A stretch of DNA of 11,936 bases from Candidatus Peribacteraceae bacterium. GTDB lineage: Bacteria; Patescibacteriota; Gracilibacteria; Peribacterales; Peribacteraceae. The stretch is from contig JABFSS010000020.1 in NCBI GenBank assembly GCA_013140485.1, forward strand, positions 1 through 11,936. Reading direction: 5' to 3'. The notes beneath the pieces are model-generated. The model did no database searches and was not told where the DNA came from. It saw nothing but the letters and a program-made list of their open reading frames with translations. Shown here piece by piece: positions 6,556 through 11,936 of this stretch; the first letter of the stretch is position 1, and each line of letters opens with the position of its first letter. The translations under genes were made by a program, and so were the position numbers.

Positions 6556-6680
6556 GCTTTTTAGCTGTTAAGCTGTTTAGCTTCTTAGTTTTCTCATTTT
6601 CTGTTGTGCAATCAAATTTGCAAAAAAGCTCAACAGCTAAGAAGCTAAACAGCTAAGAAGCTAAACAGCTAAGAAGCTAG
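6553..6680. repeat. Inverted array of 8-nt units (AACAGCTA / AGAAGCTA)
   Basis: The right arm has three perfect copies of the 16-mer AACAGCTAAGAAGCTA (6632-6647, 6648-6663, 6664-6679), each made of two related 8-nt units. The left arm (6553-6590) carries the complementary units in reverse. AGCTGTTTAGCTTCTTAG (6571-6588) is an exact complement of two overlapping sites in the right arm (6637-6654 and 6653-6670). The arms are separated by about 32 AT-rich bases. The array starts 1 nt after the stop of the 201-aa gene and runs into the TPR gene's upstream region. Confidence 0.9.
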
Positions 6681-6681
6681 A

Positions 6682-7287
6682 TTAAAGCGTCGGACTCAAT
6701 TCCCCGTCCTTCCCGTGACTCGAACCGCCGACCGTTGCGCGCGCGGCGGCATCGGCGATGTGTTTGGGCAAGACGGCTTCGATTCCGCCCCATTTCGCGT
6801 CGCCGTTCTCCGGAAGGAGAATGGTGACTTGGTCGCCGACTTCGGCGCGGTAGAACGTCACGGATGCGAGGAGCACGCGAAACGCCTTGCCCTCGGCGAG
6901 CACTTTGTACTGGCCGTCTTCCTGAATCAGCACGCCGAGCGCGGTGCGACGCGGGGTGGGAGCGATTTGCTTGTAGATGAATTTGCCTTCGTCGGTGATC
7001 GTCAGTTTCATGCCGTCGCCTTCGACCAATTTGCTCTTGCTCGCGTAGTTCGCCGGGACCGGATACGTCTGGCCCTGGCTGTCGACCATGTTCTGGCCGT
7101 CAAAAATGCCTTCGATCACGCGGCCGTTGGCCGGACTGTTGCTGAAACTCGTCGCCCGCTGCACGTGCCGCTCACGGGTCGAATCGGAGACGCCCGTCAT
7201 GTCGCGAAGCAACGCGTACGCCGTCTTGAGAGACGACTGTGCGGTATCGAGGAGTTCCTGGACTTGAAGAAGGATATCGTCGGACAT
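6682..7287 (-). CDS. Conserved 201-aa protein of unknown function (CPR type)
   Basis: The N-terminal 30 residues form an amphipathic helix (ILLQVQELLDTAQSSLKTAY). The rest is beta-rich: VIEGIFDGQNMV (57-68), YPVPANYASKSKLVEGD (75-91), KLTITDEGKFIYKQI (94-108), LGVLIQEDGQYKVLAEGKAF (118-136), and EVGDQVTILLPENG (149-162). The repeated GD-plus-strand pattern suggests small barrel folds. From memory, proteins with this EGxFDGQNM / YPVPANYASKSKLVEGD signature recur across Patescibacteria without an assigned role; this needs a search. There is no signal peptide or membrane segment, so it is probably cytoplasmic. The start is the ATG at 7287; an in-frame extension to 7413 would encode the repeat array and is rejected. 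It follows the pfkB-type gene on the same strand. Confidence 0.85.
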   Translation of the reverse strand: MSDDILLQVQELLDTAQSSLKTAYALLRDMTGVSDSTRERHVQRATSFSNSPANGRVIEGIFDGQNMVDSQGQTYPVPANYASKSKLVEGDGMKLTITDEGKFIYKQIAPTPRRTALGVLIQEDGQYKVLAEGKAFRVLLASVTFYRAEVGDQVTILLPENGDAKWGGIEAVLPKHIADAAARATVGGSSHGKDGELSPTL

Positions 7288-7290
7288 ACG

Positions 7291-7437
7291 GAATTGAGAA
7301 TTGAGAATGAAGAATTGAGAATAATGGAAGCGACGAAGAGGTTTTGAGGTAGGGAGGAGTGACTCGGAAGGGTGAAGAGATAAATGAGTGGGCGCGTGGA
7401 GGGGTATTCTCAATTATCAATTTTCAATTCTCCATTA
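7291..7437. repeat. Inverted heptad array (unit GAATTGA) around a purine-rich spacer
   Basis: The left arm (7291-7326) reads GAATTGA, GAATTGA, GAATGAA, GAATTGA, GAATAAT. The right arm (7405-7437), on the minus strand, reads GAATTGA, AAATTGA, TAATTGA, GAATA. The inner 11 bases of each arm pair perfectly (TATTCTCAATT). The 78-nt spacer (7327-7404) is GC-rich and strongly purine-biased on +. The last codons and the TGA of the kinase gene lie inside the right arm. Confidence 0.88.
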
Positions 7438-8434
7438 CGTCCAGTCGCACTGTCGTGAGCCTTTGGCGTATCTGGGTGTCTGTGAGAAGGCCGGCTTGGG
7501 CGCCGATGGCGCCGAGAACACTGGCTGCGTTTATGGTACCTGCTCTGAGCATATCTGGCAAGGGGAGGCCCTGCAGGAGGGCCCAGGTCGCGCCCGTTCC
7601 GAACGCGTCTCCCGCGCCGGTCGTGTCGATGACGGGAGCATCGGCGACCGGACAATGCCAGGTCGTTTTTCCGTCAGACGCCGTGGAGCCGTTTTTTCCA
7701 TCACACACGCAGACGATGCGCACGCCGGCGTTCAGGAGAGAGGCCATCGCAGTCTCCACCGAAGTTTCTCCCGTGAAGAGCAGCGATTCCTCCTTATTGA
7801 AGACGAGGAGGTCGGTCTGGCTGAGCAAGTGACGCATTTTCGTCTCCTTCATGCCGGTCTTGAGTTGCGAGCCGCCGGGATTCCAGGTGATTCCCATGCC
7901 TTCGTTCTTCTCCAACATCGCCGCGATGTCGTCCTCGATCACGCAACTGCGCTCGTGCAGGTGGTTCAAGTAGATCCAGTCCATCGTCGCGGCCTGCTCG
8001 CGGTCGAAGTTCGCGTCATGCAGGTGGGCGTTGGTGCCGGGGTCGTAGAGGATCACGCGTTCGCCGCTGCCGGCGGAGAGGATGATCGAGAAACTCGAAG
8101 TCTCGCCTTCGACGACGGTGGTCGCGCGGTGGTCGACCTTCTCCTTGGTCAAATTCTCGAGCTGCCGCTGTCCCCATTGATCACTTCCGAGGATGCCGCA
8201 GAAGTGCGCGGCGCATCCCAGGCGCGAGAGTCCGACGGACGTATTGGCCGCGCCTCCGCCGCACGTTTCGATCACTTGCTGCACGCGGACTTTTTCGCCG
8301 AGCGGCAATTCCAGAATTTTCTTCCCGTGGTCTTCGCGAAGAACGTCGCTCCCGGTCCGGACGAAGAGGTCGTAGGTGGCGCCTCCGATGGAGAGGGTGC
8401 GGGGAGCCTGTGTGGGAGTTTTTGGAGAAGTCAT
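7424..8434 (-). CDS. PfkB/ribokinase-family carbohydrate kinase
   Basis: A 336-aa cytoplasmic kinase of the ribokinase superfamily, which transfers phosphate from ATP to a sugar or nucleoside hydroxyl. The N-terminal glycine motif CGGGAANTSVGLSRLG is at about 58-73, followed by GILGSDQWG. The NKEES segment (about 213) is the family's NxxE-type metal/phosphate site. DTTGAGDAF (270-278) is the second PfkB signature, with the catalytic base Asp of GAGD. Length matches the family (300-340). The substrate cannot be read from sequence; ribose, fructose phosphate, adenosine and others are all possible. The ATG at 8434 (MTSPKT) is preferred over an ATG at 8452, which lies in the repeat array. The C-terminal MEN and TGA are written in repeat sequence. 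It sits between the surface-protein gene and the 201-aa gene. Confidence 0.93.
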   Translation of the reverse strand: MTSPKTPTQAPRTLSIGGATYDLFVRTGSDVLREDHGKKILELPLGEKVRVQQVIETCGGGAANTSVGLSRLGCAAHFCGILGSDQWGQRQLENLTKEKVDHRATTVVEGETSSFSIILSAGSGERVILYDPGTNAHLHDANFDREQAATMDWIYLNHLHERSCVIEDDIAAMLEKNEGMGITWNPGGSQLKTGMKETKMRHLLSQTDLLVFNKEESLLFTGETSVETAMASLLNAGVRIVCVCDGKNGSTASDGKTTWHCPVADAPVIDTTGAGDAFGTGATWALLQGLPLPDMLRAGTINAASVLGAIGAQAGLLTDTQIRQRLTTVRLDVMEN

Positions 8435-8439
8435 GGGAG

Positions 8440-8518
8440 GAAAACGAGGCAATCGAGGGAAACGAGGGAAACGAGAATCATCGATTGCATTGTTTGCTTC
8501 GTTTTCTTCGTTTGCCTC
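8440..8518. repeat. Inverted array of 9-nt units, four on each arm, 4-nt loop
   Basis: The left arm has four 9-nt units (8440-8475): GAAAACGAG, GCAATCGAG, GGAAACGAG, GGAAACGAG. The right arm has four (8480-8515) that read on the minus strand GCAAACGAA, GAAAACGAA, GCAAACAAT, GCAATCGAT. Only AATC (8476-8479) separates them. The pairing is imperfect, and a perfect 8-bp match joins GCAATCGA (8449-8456) to TCGATTGC (8481-8488). The array fills nearly the whole gap between the surface-protein stop (8517) and the kinase start (8434). Confidence 0.9.
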
Positions 8519-10988
8519 AGGAATGATACCTCCGTTCCATCTGCGTAATGAACGCTTTCGATTGCAGCATCATCTTCCGTCGGCGATACCAGTAGATTCC
8601 CGCGGGAATCGCGGTCAATGCGAGGATGAGTTTCCACGAGAGACCGGGCAAGCCGCTTCCCGGCGTCTTCGGCGCGCTGGCGTGGAGTCCGTTATCCGGC
8701 GCAATTGTGCTCGGATCCAACTGCAGGTCATCCGCGGACGCGTGGAACGCGACATTGAGCATCGGCGTTCCCTGCGTGAAGACTGTCAGGTCACTCAGGA
8801 TCTCGCCGGTGGATGCGACCGGCGTCAGGCGGATCAAATACGGCTGTGCGAGGAGATCCTTGATCGTAAAGACGCGCATGCCTCCTTCCAGTGTCCGCTC
8901 TTCGGAATATTCCGCTTCGAAACTTCCATATTCGAGCACGAATGAGGAGAGGGGAGTGCTGTCCGGGAATGTCCACTGGACCAGCAGCCCGCCTTCTTGC
9001 GGCGTCACCGTCACTTCCATGCCGAGCGTGCGCGAGGTGAGCATCGCGCTCCGGGCGCCTTCTTCGTCTTCGCGCAGCGCGCGGACCGTAATGTAGTAAT
9101 CGTTGCCCGCTTTGAGTCCCATGATGGCGGCGCCGTCCGTCGCTTCGGGCGTATCCAGCGTCAGGGTCTTGTCCAAGATGGGGGACTTCGTCTCAATGCG
9201 GTAACCGGTGATCGTGTCGTCGGGAATTTCGTCCCACGCGAGTTGGATTCCTCCGGCGAGCGGCTGTGCGACCACGTTCTGTACCTGGGGAATCGAGGGG
9301 CCGGAGATGACGAGCGTGCCCTTCGCGTCGGTGATGTTGTCGGCGGCGTCACGGGCGCTCACGACATATTCGGCGTCGCCGCGCGACGGTGCCTGGAAGA
9401 GCGCCTGGTACTGCGTGTCTCCGGACGAATCCGGTCCGACGTCCGTGAGAGAAATCTCCTGGTCGCGGATCTCGATCACGACGTCAGAAAGTCCCGGTTC
9501 GCTCACCACCGTGAGCGTCACGTCGTCGCCTTCGCTCGGCTCCTCCGGCTCAAAGCGGACCTGCATCTTGGGACCGCGGGTGTCCACGTGCAACCGCAGC
9601 GGCCCGGAATCGTACTGGCCGCTCTGGTCCTGCAGTTCCACGATCACATCATCTCCCGCGGGGAGCATCACGTTCACGATGAACGAGCCATCGTCTTCCG
9701 TTTCTCCTTCGGCGTCGGATTCTTTGGACGTCACGTCCTCGAGTGGGACCGATCCCTCTTCCGCCCACACACGGATGTTCGCGAGTGCCGGGCCTTTGCC
9801 GGAGATCAGCAGATCGCGCGAGCCCACGGTGTCGCCGTCCTTCAAATTATCGAGCTTGATCCGGCGGTTGGCGGCGATCTCCGTGGTTCCGGTCACGAGC
9901 ACCGTCGTTTGGCCGGTGATCGTGCCGGTCTCGTCCTTCACGATGATCACTTGCTCCCCGGCTTTGTTGAAGCTGACCGCCCACGGAATGCTCAGACTGC
10001 CGCGGGTTTTGGGACTCATCGTGGCTTCGCCGGCTCCGGGGCCGAGTCCGGGCAGCGTGGAGGTGGGGTCTCCGGGCGTTTCGATGTGCACTTTGCCCGA
10101 GTAGCTTTCCACCGTTTTTCCGTTCGCATCGACGGCGGTGATCTGAAAGTTGGGGATGACGTCGCGGACTTTCGTCGTCGGCGTGCTCACCTTCACCTCG
10201 AAGTGATCGACGACGTCGTACGCGGGTCCCGCGGCCGAAGCTCCTTCAATCAATTGTCCTTTCAACTGGCTGCCGGTCGCCGGCTCTTCGTCGTCGGGGA
10301 ATCCTCCCATCGACACCCGGTCATCCTGCGCGGCGATGCGCGCCGCCCGGTCGATCATGGTTCCCGAGAGCAGGTCAATTGCCCGCAGCGAAATTTCGCC
10401 GGGGGTCTCCGTTTGCACGCCGAATTGCATGCGCCCGTCATGGTCTGTCTCCTTCGCGTTCTTGAGCGCCGCCACGCGGTCTTCGCTCCGGCTGCCGACG
10501 AGTTGCACGGGATGTCCCTGCAGAGGATTGCCCATCATGTCACGCAGCGTCACCGTAACAGTCGAGATCGATCGGCCGTCGGCGGGGAGGAGCGCGTTAC
10601 TGACCGTGATGGTCGACCGCTGTGTGTCGATGCGGTCGCTGAGTACTTCAAATGACGCTTCGTCCGTGATCTTTTTCTGTCCCGCGACCGCGAAGGCCCG
10701 GTAGACGCCGGCTTCCTCGGTCAATCGTGCGGGAATCACTGCGTCACCGACGCCTCCGGCATTCGCCTGCACCGGGAGAATCGTGTCTTCGCCGGAGGGC
10801 GAGACGACGTGCAGGTGGAACAGCGCACCGGGCGTCAGGCCCGTCACGCGCACACTCGTTTCGAATCCCGCGACGACATCATCCACGGCCACGCTCGCAC
10901 TCACGCCTTCAAACGACGCACCTGCCGTAAAAACGGGGTTCAGGAGCAGTGTCAGGGCAAGGAGAAGGCGAATGAAGTGTCTGTTCAT
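8517..10988 (-). CDS. Large surface protein with Ig-like and fibronectin type III domains
   Basis: An 823-aa exported protein. Residues 1-24 are a signal peptide (MNRHFIRLLLALTLLL, cleavage near AGA-S). An Ig-like domain follows at 25-117, then a Big_1/invasin-like domain at 122-216 (the ADGRSISTVTVTLRDMMGNP pattern). Further Ig-like segments lie at about 260-366, 373-470 and 471-563. A fibronectin type III domain spans 564-656 (IQLAWDEIPDDTITGYRIE) and a second FN3-like one 657-740. A linker leads to a membrane segment (785-803, WKLILALTAIPAGIYWY) and a basic tail RRRKMM. It is thus a type I anchored, rod-like extracellular protein, plausible for adhesion or contact with a host or substrate; this role is inferred. 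The ATG at 10988 follows a good promoter; in-frame sequence up to 11027 overlaps that promoter. Confidence 0.92.
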   Translation of the reverse strand: MNRHFIRLLLALTLLLNPVFTAGASFEGVSASVAVDDVVAGFETSVRVTGLTPGALFHLHVVSPSGEDTILPVQANAGGVGDAVIPARLTEEAGVYRAFAVAGQKKITDEASFEVLSDRIDTQRSTITVSNALLPADGRSISTVTVTLRDMMGNPLQGHPVQLVGSRSEDRVAALKNAKETDHDGRMQFGVQTETPGEISLRAIDLLSGTMIDRAARIAAQDDRVSMGGFPDDEEPATGSQLKGQLIEGASAAGPAYDVVDHFEVKVSTPTTKVRDVIPNFQITAVDANGKTVESYSGKVHIETPGDPTSTLPGLGPGAGEATMSPKTRGSLSIPWAVSFNKAGEQVIIVKDETGTITGQTTVLVTGTTEIAANRRIKLDNLKDGDTVGSRDLLISGKGPALANIRVWAEEGSVPLEDVTSKESDAEGETEDDGSFIVNVMLPAGDDVIVELQDQSGQYDSGPLRLHVDTRGPKMQVRFEPEEPSEGDDVTLTVVSEPGLSDVVIEIRDQEISLTDVGPDSSGDTQYQALFQAPSRGDAEYVVSARDAADNITDAKGTLVISGPSIPQVQNVVAQPLAGGIQLAWDEIPDDTITGYRIETKSPILDKTLTLDTPEATDGAAIMGLKAGNDYYITVRALREDEEGARSAMLTSRTLGMEVTVTPQEGGLLVQWTFPDSTPLSSFVLEYGSFEAEYSEERTLEGGMRVFTIKDLLAQPYLIRLTPVASTGEILSDLTVFTQGTPMLNVAFHASADDLQLDPSTIAPDNGLHASAPKTPGSGLPGLSWKLILALTAIPAGIYWYRRRKMMLQSKAFITQMERRYHS

Positions 10989-10998
10989 AAATCCCTTT

Positions 10999-11027
10999 AT
11001 TGTAGCAGATTTTGGCTTTGGGCTCAA
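10999..11027 (-). promoter_or_regulatory. Strong putative promoter of the surface-protein gene
   Basis: On the minus strand TTGAGC (11027-11022) and TACAAT (11004-10999) are 17 nt apart, and the -10 is extended (TGCTACAAT). The -10 ends 10 nt before the ATG at 10988. A purine stretch (AAAGGGA) lies in that gap but is too close to the -10 to be a normal ribosome-binding site on a longer leader. Confidence 0.6.
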
Positions 11028-11035
11028 TCCTTCGT

Positions 11036-11058
11036 TAGGGCTAGCCCTAGGGCTAGGG
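11036..11058. repeat. Nested palindromes made of CTAGGG hexamers
   Basis: TAGGGCTAGCCCTA (11036-11049) and CTAGCCCTAGGGCTAG (11041-11056) are both perfect palindromes and overlap. The segment can be read as 6-nt units TTAGGG, CTAGCC, CTAGGG, CTAGGG. It lies in the 150-bp divergent region between the surface-protein and lipoprotein genes. Confidence 0.7.
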
Positions 11059-11124
11059 TGGGGTCAGGGGAACGCAAGAATCTGCATACTCGTCCAAACC
11101 CTGGCCCCCATCCTTATCCTCTCG

Positions 11125-11130
11125 TATACT
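11125..11130 (+). promoter_or_regulatory. Putative -10 of the lipoprotein gene
   Basis: TATACT lies 8 nt before the ATG at 11139, the same hexamer as before the gene at 4785. A -35 is not clear (TGGCCC at 11102-11107 with 17-nt spacing is weak). Confidence 0.4.
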
Positions 11131-11138
11131 TCGCTCCA

Positions 11139-11702
11139 ATGAAGCGCTTTCTCACCTCCCTCTCTCTCGTCGCGTTCCTCGTCGGTTGCGGCGGCGGTTC
11201 GACGAGCACGGAGGTCGTGTGCAAGGAGCAATTCTGGAACGGCGTCGTCGCGCTGTGTCTGCCGGCCGGGTGGACCGTGCTTGAGCGCGAAAAGCTCGAG
11301 GAGCGCGGAGTTCCCGAGCAGGTCCTCGTCGCGTTCCAGTCTGAGCAGGCCGTGTCCGGACAGACGCCGACGCTCACGGTGACGAGTGAGAAGCTGCCCG
11401 TCGCGCTTGATTCCGCGGCGTACAGCAAAGCGAGCATTCGCTCCGTCGCGTCGCTCCCCGGGTACACGCTGATCGACAGCCGGACCATGCAGGTCGAAGG
11501 CCAGACTGTCGAATTGCATGTGTTCACCGCCCAGCCCGTCGACGGCGAACCGGAGCGCCGATTCTTCCAACTCTCCGCGGTCGCGGCGAATATCGGCTAC
11601 ACATTCACGGCGCTGACGCCCGTGTCGATTTCGGACCAGTTGCAAAAAGAAATCACGCTCATCATGGACTCTGTCAGATTCTCTGAACCGACGGCTGCGT
11701 AA
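11139..11702 (+). CDS. Putative lipoprotein with PsbP/Mog1-like C-terminal domain
   Basis: A 187-aa exported protein. MKRFLTSLSLVAFLVGC is a lipoprotein signal with lipobox LVGC, giving lipid attachment at Cys17, followed by a Gly/Ser/Thr linker. The domain starts with a short Cys28-Cys40 segment that could hold a disulfide, then LCLPAGWTVLEREKLEE. It continues with alternating strands to FTALTPVSISDQLQKEITLIMDSVRF at the end. This order (hydrophobic P-GW start, final helix and S-V-R-F strand) resembles PsbP/Mog1/LpqN-type folds, a resemblance by pattern only. The ATG at 11139 has a lipoprotein signal directly after it; upstream in-frame codons to 10809 are antisense to the surface-protein gene and are rejected. 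It is divergent from that gene and ends in an inverted heptad array. Confidence 0.88.
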   Translation: MKRFLTSLSLVAFLVGCGGGSTSTEVVCKEQFWNGVVALCLPAGWTVLEREKLEERGVPEQVLVAFQSEQAVSGQTPTLTVTSEKLPVALDSAAYSKASIRSVASLPGYTLIDSRTMQVEGQTVELHVFTAQPVDGEPERRFFQLSAVAANIGYTFTALTPVSISDQLQKEITLIMDSVRFSEPTAA

Positions 11703-11787
11703 TGATCAATGTTCAACTGTTCAATCATCAACCGTGGTTGGTCTTTTAAATACTCCTTGATGATTAATCATTGATGATCGATCATTG
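11700..11787. repeat. Inverted heptad array (unit TTGATNA) after the lipoprotein stop
   Basis: The right arm (11757-11787) reads TTGATGA, TTAATCA, TTGATGA, TCGATCA, TTG. The left arm (11700-11731), on the minus strand, reads TTGATGA, TTGAACA, then after one extra G TTGAACA, TTGATCA, TTA. The loop is 25 nt (11732-11756). The TAA stop is the first codon of the left arm. The right arm ends 7 nt before tRNA-Cys. Confidence 0.85.
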
Positions 11788-11794
11788 TCCCGTT

Positions 11795-11869
11795 GGTGCC
11801 GTAGCCAAGCAGTAAGGCAGGGGTCTGCAAAACCCCCATACGCGGGTGCAATTCCCACCGGCACCTCCA
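11795..11869 (+). tRNA. tRNA-Cys (anticodon GCA)
   Basis: The acceptor stem GGTGCCG (11795-11801) pairs with CGGCACC (11859-11865). The D arm is GCC/GGC (11804-11806, 11816-11818). The anticodon stem GGGGT/ACCCC encloses CTGCAAA with GCA at 11827-11829. The T arm is GCGGG/CCCAC around TGCAATT, with one C-A mismatch. Position 73 is T (11866), the identity base recognised by CysRS, and CCA is encoded (11867-11869). A T run follows. Confidence 0.93.
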
Positions 11870-11903
11870 TTTTTGTCCATCTAAAGAGACACGGAGAGCG
11901 TAC

Positions 11904-11932
11904 TTGCAAATTTATGATTTTTGTTATATAAT
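11904..11932 (+). promoter_or_regulatory. Near-consensus promoter for a gene beyond the right edge
   Basis: TTGCAA (11904-11909) and a perfect TATAAT (11927-11932) are 17 nt apart in AT-rich DNA. It is the best sigma-70-like promoter in the window. The transcript would start at or just past the right edge. Confidence 0.7.
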
Positions 11933-11936
11933 ATAC

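Noticed and set aside
6553..6680. Classical intrinsic terminator of the 201-aa gene
   Set aside because: The stem is strong, but on the minus strand no T run follows the second arm; termination by it is possible but not of the standard type.

Overview
The window reads as an ordinary chromosomal segment of a Candidate Phyla Radiation (Patescibacteria) bacterium, with Peribacteria/Peregrinibacteria-like lineages the best guess. The reasons are GC-rich housekeeping genes mixed with conserved hypotheticals of CPR type, short spacers, no recognisable Shine-Dalgarno sequence at any start, and large single-anchor surface proteins. TGA is used as a normal stop (three genes end in it), so the UGA=Gly code of Gracilibacteria and Absconditabacteria is excluded. 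The lineage is an inference; no marker gene fixes it.

Layout. At 1-375 lies the 3' end of an unknown + strand gene. It converges on a minus-strand block transcribed right to left: a membrane-anchored protein of unknown function (4079-2703), SecF (2637-1714) and trigger factor (1649-372). This pairs protein translocation with nascent-chain folding, but no secD is present. From about 4116 to 4784 there is no convincing protein gene. This stretch holds a likely promoter with a perfect hairpin, an AC-rich duplicated segment around GGGGGCCCCC, an inverted heptad array, a structured + strand RNA candidate (about 4398-4751) and a strong terminator. A small + strand gene (4785-5204) follows. It converges on a second minus-strand run: an Ig/fibronectin-type surface protein (10988-8517), a PfkB-family sugar kinase (8434-7424), a conserved 201-aa protein (7287-6682) and a TPR membrane protein (6539-5223). 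Divergent from the surface protein is a lipoprotein (11139-11702), followed by tRNA-Cys(GCA) at 11795-11869 and a near-consensus promoter at the right edge for a gene outside the window.

Two patterns go beyond gene annotation. First, every spacer inside the second minus-strand run, the spacer after the lipoprotein, and the spacer before the RNA candidate each carry an array of 7-, 8- or 9-nt repeats arranged as two complementary inverted arms. The repeat sequence is private to each locus but the architecture is the same, and four of the five arrays touch or overlap a stop codon. Second, most starts have a -10-like hexamer only 6-10 nt upstream of the ATG, which suggests leaderless or nearly leaderless mRNAs.
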